IMG/VR virus record: IMGVR_UViG_3300050821_006280 | Location: 1 to 64,000 of that record | DNA: 64,000 nt | From: a virus | Reading direction: 5' to 3' (one strand) | Part shown: piece after piece, positions 1 to 8,446 of the stretch | How positions within the stretch are numbered: position 1 is the first letter of the stretch | Layout of the letters: each line of letters opens with the position of its first letter | Translations under genes and position numbers: made by a program | Notes under the pieces: model-generated | What the model was told of the DNA's origin: nothing | What the model saw: the letters and a program-made list of their open reading frames with translations, nothing else | The model's database searches: none

Positions 1-93
1 GTAATTTGTTCTAGTAATCGGCGGCCCAAGATGTCTATCTCGAATGTCACTTCTTGCACATCAGCGCCATCGTCGTAGTCACGAGCGGATTGA

Positions 94-285
94 TCAGAGA
101 TATAAAATCTTGCTGTTCTTTCGCTTAGAACCACAACATCCATCCTCCACCACATGAGCGTGCTGCGCTCTGATCATACCGACTACAACATCTCTTCTTT
201 TTGGTTTAACAGACATTGAACGCCATAAGCAAACCCAGATGACCAGTACGAAATTGGTAGCAAATATAAACATACACAAAATCAT
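94..285 (-). CDS. possible small membrane protein (63 aa)
   Basis: Open frame divergent from the metzincin gene. Residues 3-21 are strongly hydrophobic (one likely membrane segment), followed by a basic stretch (KPKRR) and a short Cys-containing tail. No Shine-Dalgarno sequence is visible before the ATG, and the next in-frame ATG (273) also lacks one. The remaining bases from 1 to 351 show no other convincing gene. It could be a chance open frame in AT-rich intergenic DNA. Low confidence. Confidence 0.3.
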   Translation of the reverse strand: MILCMFIFATNFVLVIWVCLWRSMSVKPKRRDVVVGMIRAQHAHVVEDGCCGSKRKNSKILYL

Positions 286-302
286 ATACTTATACGGATG
301 TC

Positions 303-331
303 GTAATCTACTGATCTCTGGTTCGTATAAG
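303..331 (+). promoter_or_regulatory. putative phage promoter for the metzincin gene
   Basis: GTAATC at 303-308, 12 nt, then GTTCGTATAAG at 321-331, so that a -10-like TATAAG lies 17 nt from GTAATC. The same GTAATC-N12-GTTCGTATAA arrangement appears on the minus strand at 45401-45429. The predicted transcript would start about 14 nt before the ATG at 352, and a GAGG-type ribosome site fits in that leader. The -35-like element is not the TTGACA consensus, so a phage-specific or modified sigma factor is possible. Confidence 0.55.
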
Positions 332-351
332 ACGAAGAGAGGTTAACGAAC

Positions 352-885
352 ATGTCCAATCAGAACGGGATTTTCGCCACGATACTAGGCTGCCTACTGT
401 CCTTGCTCTTTGGTGGTTGCATTCACTACCCGTCGCACGGCTACGTCATCGTCGACGTGGCACCTGAAGTCACCGCGATGATCGCCCTGGATGACCAGGG
501 TCAGCCGACCATCCGAATCGCCGACTATGTTGGCAAAGGGATCCACTACTGGGACGTAGTGGGGTGCCAGTTCGTGCTCCCGCAGGAAGCCCCGAACGCG
601 CTCGGCCAGCACCTCCAGATCGTCGAAGCGTCAACGATAGAAGCAGACATAGTTGCCGGCGGCGACGCCGTGGCCTGGTACGATTCAACTGACGGCAAGA
701 TCAAGCTGAACGCGGCGAATCTGCCAGAAGCCTTCCCGGGCTACTGGGCGGATACCTGGGCACATGAGATCGGCCACGCGCTGGGTCTAGGCCACTTAGA
801 TGGATCAGCGATCATGAATCCTTACTTCATCGACGATCACTTAGAATCCGCCGATATCATAGCTTTTGAAAACATGACTCACTAG
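352..885 (+). CDS. lipoprotein metzincin (matrixin-like) zinc protease
   Basis: 177 aa and the only confident plus-strand gene. An N-terminal hydrophobic signal ends in LFGGC (Cys23), a lipobox-like site, so the mature protein is probably a lipid-anchored exported protein. The metzincin zinc site HEIGHALGLGH lies at residues 138-148 with the three His ligands and the catalytic Glu139, followed by a Met-turn (AIMNP, Met155). This pattern is diagnostic of metzincin peptidases. A GAGG ribosome site precedes the ATG. Its TAG stop shares the palindrome CTAG with the stop of the opposing fibre gene. A role in modifying the host envelope or in lysis is inference; substrates are unknown. Phage-encoded exported metzincins are uncommon, so it may be host-derived cargo. 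Confidence 0.85.
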   Translation: MSNQNGIFATILGCLLSLLFGGCIHYPSHGYVIVDVAPEVTAMIALDDQGQPTIRIADYVGKGIHYWDVVGCQFVLPQEAPNALGQHLQIVEASTIEADIVAGGDAVAWYDSTDGKIKLNAANLPEAFPGYWADTWAHEIGHALGLGHLDGSAIMNPYFIDDHLESADIIAFENMTH

Positions 886-3191
886 AGCGCGGGAAGGCTT
901 AACCTGCGATTGAAGGATATCTTCAATCCTCCAATTATGAGAGTCGACGCAGACGCAGCCGCGCCAGCAAACATCTCGAAAACCATATTAAGAGGGAATA
1001 CTAGCGGAATGTTGCTCGATGAAGCGACTTGAACCTCGTTCAAGAACACAAGTCCTATCTTTCCCAACGGACTAGAAGCTCCGTGAGCCTCTATTCTCAC
1101 TCTTAGCGAACTAGCATCTGTTGCCCCCGGGTCGACTGCAACACCGCTGTCGATCGTCGTTGTTGTTGCTGATTGAATAAAATCCACCTGCCAGTTCGCG
1201 CTACCAGACTGCGCACGAATATGAATTGCGTTCGTTGAAGACGATTGCGGATCATTATTGCTATCCAGACCAGCGTATGCCGTGTATGTCCCATTCGCAC
1301 TCAATCCAAGATCGAATTCAATCACGATCGAAGTAGTAGTCCCAATTCTTACCAACGGACCAGCCGAATACAAAGATGCCTTGCTTCCGTTGGTGGCTGA
1401 CGTTTCAATTCCTACTGCGGGTGCCGCATAGTTTGAAGACGGTCCGCCAGCCGATGGGAGAATGGTTCCGCCAGAGGCAATTAGAGCAGACCAACGCGGA
1501 AGGGTAGCGATTGGAGTGGCTGACGCAACAATCGCTACCGCAGGGGTCACCCAGTTTTCGACCAGATCAAAGGTACGGCCCATACGATAACCGTTATGAT
1601 CGATGAGCCCACGAATATTGCCTGCTGCATCTTCCCAGGTCTGTTGTGGTTTCGTGTTGCTGACTGTCCCATGGACGATTATGCCAATTCCAGTCACTCC
1701 ACCAGTGAATTCCCCGCCAATTCCACTTCCGTTTCCGACTGCAAGAATCGATGTCTGATTTGCAGTATTACCTGTCGCAAGTGTTACCTGATTATTGGTC
1801 CAGCTTGACCACGTACCTGGAGGATCGTTAGTTCCAGCTGGCTCGCTAAACAGATCTATGGCATTCGCCGTATAGCGCATTAAGGATGCAGCACCAGCCA
1901 CATCCTTCGTCCATACAACGCCATTACGATAAGCATTCTGAGTCCAATAAAGGGCTCCAGCGCTATCTGTGTAGAGACGAGAGTTGCCAGTGCCATCCGT
2001 CCCAGGAGAATGCAACAGAAGCGAATAGTCCAGAACAGAGTGCGGCATATAGATCATAGGCGCCTGATCAAACGGCGCTTCTGTGATCATGCGAACGACG
2101 TCGATTACACCTGCACGCTCGTCAAACCTATAATAGGACGTAGGATCAAGAATCTGAAGATACGCTTGGAAGTTGTCGAGCTGTAGAACTGTACCCGCCG
2201 TCGGGAAGACACAGCTACTGAAGAAGAAACCAACTCGAATCAAAGTGACAGTATTCGCAGGAGCAGTGAATGTCGCGTCCACCAGTCTGTAAACACCGTC
2301 GATCGTATTCGTGTTACTTACGAACGTCGAATAGACCTCGGTCAGCACAGCTCCAAACTGATCGCCCCAGTCAACATAGACAAAGATATTTCCGCTCGTT
2401 GGCACTTGCAGTAACTTCATGTACAGGCGATAACGCAGAACCTGCCCGGCCGTTGCCGGTACATTCTGATCCTGATATATGGTGCCGTTGACCGTGGCGG
2501 GGCTCGCTGTGGTCACCAGCTCCAAATCTTTGAAGCCACCGCTCGGAGCTGGATTCGTGTTCAGCTGGAGATGAGCGCTCCCGCCGCCAAAACCACTTGT
2601 ATACGTCCAGAACGGTAACTGCTGTGGCGCAAGAGCAACGCCTCCAGGGCCACGCTCAAAGCCACCGTTTCTAATCAACGGGTCCCACGGAACAGCTTCC
2701 AATGGTCGATTCAGGAATGCTGAACTACGAGTAGCGTACGTGATATTAGCAGCTGGGATTGTGCCGCTTGCTGGCACCGTCACCTGGCCAAGAACGATGA
2801 TGCTACCAGCTGGAGCCGCATTGTACTGAGCCTGCGTATAGGCATTCAGTGTCGCAGTGGAGTCCACGCCGATGCTGTATGTAGCCTCGATTCCGATGTA
2901 GATGGTTTGGCTTGTGAACGCAGCCAAGCTCACATCGAAGTCTCCTGACATGTGCACAGTCAGTGAGTAACGAGGGGCTGCTTGCGTCTCGTACACCGCC
3001 ACATGGTCATCCGTGGTCGCGTCGGACTCAATCGTGATACTAAGGACAGTCGCGCTTGGAGTGATCGCGAACCCGCGGTAGATACCGGCAGCAATCGCCG
3101 TCATCTTCTGGTTGAGACCCTCGGAGACGTAGGTCTCGCGCCACCGCATCCTTAGGTTGTTCGTAATCGTGCTCAGCAGCGTACCAGCCAT
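882..3191 (-). CDS. tail fibre / receptor-binding-type structural protein
   Basis: 769 aa, last gene of the tail operon. The N-terminal 150 residues look like a virion-attachment region. Residues about 175-345 begin NGGFERG and end LQLDNFQAYL, with the spacing of a carbohydrate-binding jelly-roll (CBM4/9-like) domain. The C-terminal region is beta-rich, with a second likely jelly-roll before the end. Position after the baseplate genes and the sugar-binding-like fold suggest host-surface recognition. The receptor role is inference; the domain call is by pattern only. The start follows a weak ribosome site, 11 nt after the upstream stop. Its stop overlaps the stop of the plus-strand metzincin. 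Confidence 0.7.
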   Translation of the reverse strand: MAGTLLSTITNNLRMRWRETYVSEGLNQKMTAIAAGIYRGFAITPSATVLSITIESDATTDDHVAVYETQAAPRYSLTVHMSGDFDVSLAAFTSQTIYIGIEATYSIGVDSTATLNAYTQAQYNAAPAGSIIVLGQVTVPASGTIPAANITYATRSSAFLNRPLEAVPWDPLIRNGGFERGPGGVALAPQQLPFWTYTSGFGGGSAHLQLNTNPAPSGGFKDLELVTTASPATVNGTIYQDQNVPATAGQVLRYRLYMKLLQVPTSGNIFVYVDWGDQFGAVLTEVYSTFVSNTNTIDGVYRLVDATFTAPANTVTLIRVGFFFSSCVFPTAGTVLQLDNFQAYLQILDPTSYYRFDERAGVIDVVRMITEAPFDQAPMIYMPHSVLDYSLLLHSPGTDGTGNSRLYTDSAGALYWTQNAYRNGVVWTKDVAGAASLMRYTANAIDLFSEPAGTNDPPGTWSSWTNNQVTLATGNTANQTSILAVGNGSGIGGEFTGGVTGIGIIVHGTVSNTKPQQTWEDAAGNIRGLIDHNGYRMGRTFDLVENWVTPAVAIVASATPIATLPRWSALIASGGTILPSAGGPSSNYAAPAVGIETSATNGSKASLYSAGPLVRIGTTTSIVIEFDLGLSANGTYTAYAGLDSNNDPQSSSTNAIHIRAQSGSANWQVDFIQSATTTTIDSGVAVDPGATDASSLRVRIEAHGASSPLGKIGLVFLNEVQVASSSNIPLVFPLNMVFEMFAGAAASASTLIIGGLKISFNRRLSLPAL

Positions 3192-3202
3192 GATCTGTGC
3201 TC

Positions 3203-3664
3203 CTAGAAATCGATGTAGATGAAGTGTTCAAGCGTCTTGTCGACCGTCTTCACTTCCATTGGGAAAGTCGAATACACCAACATCACGTTGCTGGCGTCGA
3301 ACACCCCTAACTCAAAGAACTGGGGCGGATTATTGTTCGACGTGAGATTCGCTTCGCCTGTGTCAACAAAGCAGTGAACCCTGGCGCGACGCGGCGCTAT
3401 GTATACAAGATCAGAAATGATCACGAAGTTCTTCGTGAAGATAAAGCTATAGTCACCGCCGGTATAGATTCCTGTTCCGGCAGTCAGCGCCGTCAGTGTC
3501 GGATCAGGGCTATTTGGCTGGTGGCCATTTACTGTATTTGTCCAACCACCGCAGCCGATGATGAAATGGTGTGGCAGAGTAATAGAGGCTCCGCCGTTAC
3601 CATAGAACTGAGCCAGCTCGGACCGCCAGCCATTGCTCACGACTGCGTTTACGATATTGGACAT
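3203..3664 (-). CDS. small tail structural protein, function unknown
   Basis: 153 aa, beta-rich, no recognised motif and no Cys-rich or coiled-coil segment except isolated residues. It lies between the large baseplate-fibre protein and the terminal fibre protein and is read in the same direction with short spacings (13 and 11 nt), so it is probably a virion component or a fibre connector. No family recognised. Confidence 0.6.
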   Translation of the reverse strand: MSNIVNAVVSNGWRSELAQFYGNGGASITLPHHFIIGCGGWTNTVNGHQPNSPDPTLTALTAGTGIYTGGDYSFIFTKNFVIISDLVYIAPRRARVHCFVDTGEANLTSNNNPPQFFELGVFDASNVMLVYSTFPMEVKTVDKTLEHFIYIDF

Positions 3665-3677
3665 CAGCTAGATCCTT

Positions 3678-6600
3678 TCACGGCACAACGCGAACAACGA
3701 TATCATCCAAGAACCATCCTTCGTATGTCGGATCAACGACTACGCTCGTAACGGTGTCGAAGTTCCACCTTACTCTGAATTGTCCAGCACCAACAACAGC
3801 TGTCGTTATATTGAGAACGATATATGCCCATTGGGCAGGAGTCGAATAACCGCTCCCAGCTCGCACTGACAGGCCAGTGGCGTCCAGGTTCCCCACTTGG
3901 TTTTTGTTGAAGTGCTGTAGAACGACGCCGACCGAGTTGACAATATCAACTGATGCCAAGTAGTTAGTCATGCCGGATTCGGCAAAGAAGTAGTGCCAAA
4001 ACTCAGCTGTCACTGTGGTCGCTGCGCTAACTGGTCCGATCAAGGGCGAAGACAAAGACCCCGCATTCGGCCTGGCGCCAAGATCAATTCGATTCTGGAA
4101 CGGAGTGTTCGGGTCGGTGATTCCATATGCAAACAATGCCGATCCAGAAGGCTTCAATCCAGCGGCCAAGAAATAGCTCTCGCCGGATGGTCTGGTCTGG
4201 CTTACATGCCAAAGGCCCGTCCCCAGCCAACTATTCGCCAGTGGCGACGTTCCATCGACGTGCTCCTCCAAGATGAACGGAGTCACCTGGTTCGAGGTCG
4301 ATGTCGCCACCATCTGATCAAACCCGTTACCCGTTCCACCTGTAGTGGTTCCTGGAGTCGCTAACGCATCCGCTGTCCATTCTTCTGCATCATCGTAAAG
4401 CGGCGCGAAAGACACGGGATCCAGGTTGTCTTCTTTGATCGAGCTGGATGCCATAAATGCTGGAAACGTCGCGATACCTGGCCCCGGATCGTAGACGAAT
4501 TGTGCGAAGCGAATATGGACCGGCACCAGCGGCTTGAGTCGGTTCGTCAGTCTGGTTCCAGGATCATCAGCCAAGGCCGCTGGATCGGCCAGGATGGCAT
4601 CTGGGGTCATGAGCACGCGGATAATGCTCGCCCGGCACCAATCGCACTCAGGGATGATATTGGGTACGTAGCTGATGTAGATCGATGTCCCCTGGACAGG
4701 AATCACCGCAGTTACCAGCTCGATGTTCAGACGGGTCCCATCCCAGGCCATCGACTCGATCCATGCCGAGGTCCCGTCGCTAAATGTCACTTCCCAGTTT
4801 CCCTGCTGGACCGGCGCAAGCAGCGGCTCATCGCCAGCGTAGGGACCCGACAGATTAGTCATCACCCTGACGCGATGACCAGTGAACCCCGTGTATTGCG
4901 GGCCGAAATTCTGTACTGCGGGAGTACCAGAGATTATCGTCGGAATTGTCGCCGCTAACGGTACGGCTCTCCACGTAACCGTACCAGCTCCAGCAACAGG
5001 AGTATTCGGAGCGAGCACCTCGAACGAATACTGGGTATTGCTTAGGAGCTGGAAATTCTCTACCTTGAACGAGTTCGCCGCCACATCAACGAATACTGCC
5101 TGAGGGAATGCGAGCGAGCGATTCATCTGCCCCGCATTCGGGGTGACTACGACGCTGTTCCTAAAATCCGTCCCCTCAGTCCGAATGAAGGTAACGGAGT
5201 TAACCGTCACATTCTGGATCAAGTCTGGGAACGTTGGACTGAAATCAAACAGATCAGTCGTAACGAAATCTGCTGGAATCTCATCCATTACAGCTCGTCG
5301 CGGATCAATATCAGTGTAGTACCCGGTGAATGACACCGCCTGCTCAAGTTTTAGTGGACTGACAGCACCAATAGTCGCCAAGACGATCGCTGTTTCAGCA
5401 ATTGTCGACGATACTGTTGCCGTGAAGACTCCGCTCCCATTTGTTATTCCACTCGTGGCAGAAAATGTTAGACCCAGATCTTGCGTCGATAGCGATACAG
5501 GCTGGCCGACAATAGGATTATTAGTGTTATCAAGAACAGTTACCGTAAGCGTTATGGTTGCAACGCCATCAGCCAATGCCGATGGAGGCGAAAAAGTAAA
5601 TGTCGAATGCCCGCTCCTCGATGGCAACGTGAGCGACGATCTGTTTCTCGGAATGACGATATTAAAGACATTGATTACCGGCAGAAGGGGCACCCAGTAC
5701 GAGGCGATCCGATAAAGTCCGAAGGAGCGTACGAAGAATCCCGCAATCGCCCCCATGTACTTGTAGCCATCCGCGGAGCCCTTGATATCCCAGAGCTGGA
5801 ACGAATGGTTGACAAACGAACGTTGAAAAGGAATCGGATCGTGACGATCTATCTCGACAGCGAAATCGGACCCCAAGATTGCCAGAATGTGCTGTGAATT
5901 AACTGTTCCGTCTTCTGGGTACGAAACAGATATCGAGAGATTGTCAGCAATCCCCGCATCCTTCGTGTACAGCACAATCGTACCCGTCGAGAAGTTGACC
6001 GTGCTCCCATTCCCTAGATCACCAGTCAACTGACCCGTCGGCGTGAATACACCGACCCGAGGAGTAGCCCCCTCGGTCCACCGAACGGTTGTCGGTTTCT
6101 CAGCAAGATCTGGTGCTGAGAGAGTGAAGATGTATGGAGGAGCAGTCACTCCATCAGCGACGTGCCCTGCCGCATATTGTCCGGCATTTGGTGTCTCAAC
6201 GATCGGGATCCGGGTGTACGTCAAAGTGATTGAAAGATTGTCTGCTGTCTTGAAGTCTTTGGTATAGACAGTGATCAATCCGGTCAGAAAGTTGACCGAG
6301 CTGCCGAGCCCAAGATCCCCGTTTGGTTGGCCCTTGTTGTTGAGACTACCTGCTTTAGCAGCTCCCGATTCCCTCCACGTTATCTGAATCGCATTGGCAG
6401 CAATGGGCGGGAAGGCAACGGTAAAAATATATGGCGGGGCTGTTGTTCCATCGTTGACATGTCCAGCCTGATACTGACCAACGATTGGATTTTCGTTGAA
6501 AACAAGCGCGCCAGAGACCATGGGAACCGTCTCTTGAGCAGCCTGAGAGATATTGCTGACAATGATATTCTTTGCGGTCGCCATCCCTGTGAATGGATCA

Positions 6601-7040
6601 ATGGGGATTGGGCTAGTGAAATCCCCAGGGACTGCTGACGAGTTGATCTCGACGATATTGAAGCGGGTCTGGGTGAAATCCTGAAGAGTCTGACCGAGGC
6701 GAATTGAAGTGAACTTGTCGCCATTTATGCCGTTACTGATGAATACACGCGATGTTCCGTCCCCGAGATTATCAACCTGGAGGATCTGGATTGTCTCGCT
6801 GAAAGTCTGATCGGTAGGAGCAAGAAAAACATCACGCAAGTCATCAAAGTCACGTATTTTCCTACGTGACTCGTCCATGGATTGCCCAACCACCTGGAGC
6901 AGCTCGCCAAGTCTATTGTTGCCAACGCTCTGATCGAGATCCTTATAAATATCTGGCACAGCTCCAGCTATGGCCTTTAATGCCCATGGCCACTGGCCAA
7001 AGCCGCCGCTACCAAATGGTCCTTTGCCAAATCCAGGCAC
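3678..7040 (-). CDS. large baseplate/fibre protein with Ig-like and jelly-roll domains
   Basis: 1120 aa. The N-terminal ~130 residues (Gly-rich start, then a helical LGELLQVVGQSMDESRRKI segment) resemble baseplate-attachment regions of large myophage tail proteins. Two tandem ~95-residue repeats follow at about 180-385, sharing AGHV.DG.TAPPYIFT, SVNF.TG.I..YTKD and ADNLSI. A bacterial Ig-like (Big_1-type) domain is seen near 480-580. The C-terminal ~170 residues look like a MAM/concanavalin-like jelly-roll ending in EGWFLDDIVVRV. The multidomain layout suggests a long adhesive fibre or baseplate peripheral protein. The repeats resemble insertions in the sheath protein of this window. Exact role is inference. 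Confidence 0.75.
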   Translation of the reverse strand: MPGFGKGPFGSGGFGQWPWALKAIAGAVPDIYKDLDQSVGNNRLGELLQVVGQSMDESRRKIRDFDDLRDVFLAPTDQTFSETIQILQVDNLGDGTSRVFISNGINGDKFTSIRLGQTLQDFTQTRFNIVEINSSAVPGDFTSPIPIDPFTGMATAKNIIVSNISQAAQETVPMVSGALVFNENPIVGQYQAGHVNDGTTAPPYIFTVAFPPIAANAIQITWRESGAAKAGSLNNKGQPNGDLGLGSSVNFLTGLITVYTKDFKTADNLSITLTYTRIPIVETPNAGQYAAGHVADGVTAPPYIFTLSAPDLAEKPTTVRWTEGATPRVGVFTPTGQLTGDLGNGSTVNFSTGTIVLYTKDAGIADNLSISVSYPEDGTVNSQHILAILGSDFAVEIDRHDPIPFQRSFVNHSFQLWDIKGSADGYKYMGAIAGFFVRSFGLYRIASYWVPLLPVINVFNIVIPRNRSSLTLPSRSGHSTFTFSPPSALADGVATITLTVTVLDNTNNPIVGQPVSLSTQDLGLTFSATSGITNGSGVFTATVSSTIAETAIVLATIGAVSPLKLEQAVSFTGYYTDIDPRRAVMDEIPADFVTTDLFDFSPTFPDLIQNVTVNSVTFIRTEGTDFRNSVVVTPNAGQMNRSLAFPQAVFVDVAANSFKVENFQLLSNTQYSFEVLAPNTPVAGAGTVTWRAVPLAATIPTIISGTPAVQNFGPQYTGFTGHRVRVMTNLSGPYAGDEPLLAPVQQGNWEVTFSDGTSAWIESMAWDGTRLNIELVTAVIPVQGTSIYISYVPNIIPECDWCRASIIRVLMTPDAILADPAALADDPGTRLTNRLKPLVPVHIRFAQFVYDPGPGIATFPAFMASSSIKEDNLDPVSFAPLYDDAEEWTADALATPGTTTGGTGNGFDQMVATSTSNQVTPFILEEHVDGTSPLANSWLGTGLWHVSQTRPSGESYFLAAGLKPSGSALFAYGITDPNTPFQNRIDLGARPNAGSLSSPLIGPVSAATTVTAEFWHYFFAESGMTNYLASVDIVNSVGVVLQHFNKNQVGNLDATGLSVRAGSGYSTPAQWAYIVLNITTAVVGAGQFRVRWNFDTVTSVVVDPTYEGWFLDDIVVRVVP

Positions 7041-7052
7041 TTACATCACCGC

Positions 7053-7232
7053 TTAAAGAGCCTTGATTCTGCCAGTTATTGCAGGCACTAAGACGATCAG
7101 TCCAGTCACAGGAATCTGTTGGATCATTTTATGACCCACCTGATTGGCATAGTTGATCATTGCCTTCAGCCGAGGCACTTCGTGAAAGGTCCCCGTTGGA
7201 ATACTGATCGGTTTCACTGTCGCAGTAATCAT
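7053..7232 (-). CDS. small tail-operon protein (59 aa)
   Basis: The frame is open further upstream, but the ATG at 7232 is the likely start: an AAGGAG ribosome site lies 8-9 nt before it and overlaps the stop of the preceding gene, as expected for a coupled gene. The product is short and largely hydrophobic in its C-terminal half (IPVTGLIVLVPAITG), possibly a membrane or trimer-core segment. Family unknown. A connector or chaperone for the neighbouring fibre is possible but unproven. Confidence 0.6.
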   Translation of the reverse strand: MITATVKPISIPTGTFHEVPRLKAMINYANQVGHKMIQQIPVTGLIVLVPAITGRIKAL

Positions 7233-7245
7233 CGCTGGGATCTCC

Positions 7246-7971
7246 TTACAGAGCCGCCTGCCAGCTAACAATGCCCACGAAGGTCGGATCATCGACATAC
7301 ACATCCATGAAGGTGCCATTCGTGTCGATATTACCGATCCTGCAATTTGTACGCGGAGTTCCTGGACCCATGGAGCACTGAAAGTTAAATACCGATGCTC
7401 CAGCAACTCCAAAGCTTTGAGCAAACGTCACGCGTCTCGATCCTGTGGTGCTATCAGGACCGACCGTTACTCCGTCAAACGAGACTCGACCTCGCTCCTC
7501 GTGGCCTGGTCCAGCAACCGCAGGGAATGGATTGATGACTTGACCGTCAGTAATACTGTTCCCACGAATGAAGTACACCGATGACGCCCGGCGAATGCAG
7601 AATACGAGCGCATCATTCGTATTCGGCACGGAGGTCGCCACCGTCAACGTTACATTCATGTTCGTGAGCGGAGATCTCGTTAGAACCAGATAAGCCATCT
7701 GGCCGTCACTGAGGACCACGCTGCCAGCAGGAATCGTGAGTACGTGACCCGTGATCATATTCACGAAATCGATTCCCGCTGACCACGTCAATGCACCGCT
7801 AGATGCAACGAATGAAAACGTCGCAGTGCTGCTGAGGATCAAATGGCGATCTTCGCGAGACGCATATCCCGAGGCATCGACCTGAGTAGCAAAAGCCTGA
7901 AAGTCGTCAAACCACGGATCCGCATCTTCTTCTGGGTACGGCCACTGCATCCTGTCGGTGATATTAGCCAC
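7246..7971 (-). CDS. tail structural protein (baseplate periphery)
   Basis: 241 aa. The N-terminus (MANITDRMQWPYPEEDADPW) has the form seen in many phage fibre/baseplate attachment proteins. The rest is beta-rich with a TIPAGSVVLSDGQMAYLVL segment typical of fibre-base domains that precede host-binding parts. It sits between a BppU-like protein and the large multidomain protein. Inferred to be a fibre adaptor. No enzymatic motif seen. Confidence 0.65.
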   Translation of the reverse strand: MANITDRMQWPYPEEDADPWFDDFQAFATQVDASGYASREDRHLILSSTATFSFVASSGALTWSAGIDFVNMITGHVLTIPAGSVVLSDGQMAYLVLTRSPLTNMNVTLTVATSVPNTNDALVFCIRRASSVYFIRGNSITDGQVINPFPAVAGPGHEERGRVSFDGVTVGPDSTTGSRRVTFAQSFGVAGASVFNFQCSMGPGTPRTNCRIGNIDTNGTFMDVYVDDPTFVGIVSWQAAL

Positions 7972-8010
7972 TGATCGTACCCTTTCTGGCGTGTCGCATC
8001 GATCCGCTGC

Positions 8011-8436
8011 CTACCCAGCTATGATCGTTACTGGCTGCTTAACGATGAACTCGGATACTTCTATCACGGGGTAAGTCTTCCCGCCACTGAGCACAACCCA
8101 GACATCGAATACGTAGGTATCCGCTTCCAGTTTGTAGGTATCCAATGGGCCGAAATGGATCACGGCAACACCGGAAGTCGTTGGCGCCGTAAAGGAAATC
8201 TGGGTCACGTCGGTTGAAACCTTCTTGATCAGCAGGATTGGATTTCCGGGCTCACTGCGAACGGAGCAGTACATCACCGCTCCGGCTAGATCTACAGACA
8301 CATCCGCTGGTAAATTTGTCCGCGGATCGATACCTGGCTGGGTCAAATCGACTTCGATATCCTTCGATTGACCCTTGTAAATCTCGATCGCATTTCCGCT
8401 CTTTGTGATTTTTGAGTTGACTGCGGTCAGTGCCAT
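8011..8436 (-). CDS. BppU-like baseplate protein
   Basis: 141 aa, beta-rich. The order of elements (kG.skdI.VdL, then ..A.MYCSVRSEPGNPILLIKK, then ..YVFDVWVVLSGGKTYPVIEVSEFIV) matches the immunoglobulin-like N-terminal domain found in baseplate upper proteins and related fibre-attachment proteins. It follows the J-type wedge gene by 10 nt and is probably a virion protein linking baseplate and fibre. The family assignment is from pattern only. Confidence 0.55.
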   Translation of the reverse strand: MALTAVNSKITKSGNAIEIYKGQSKDIEVDLTQPGIDPRTNLPADVSVDLAGAVMYCSVRSEPGNPILLIKKVSTDVTQISFTAPTTSGVAVIHFGPLDTYKLEADTYVFDVWVVLSGGKTYPVIEVSEFIVKQPVTIIAG

Positions 8437-8446
8437 AGCGTCCTCC

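Noticed and set aside
288-296. CGTATAAGT on the minus strand as a promoter for the 63-aa frame
   Set aside because: It lies against the ATG and no GTAATC-type or TTGACA-type element is 17 nt upstream; a start there would leave no leader.
7053-7424. Long 123-aa version of the small 59-aa tail gene
   Set aside because: It would lie mostly inside the preceding gene; the internal ATG at 7232 has a strong AAGGAG site.
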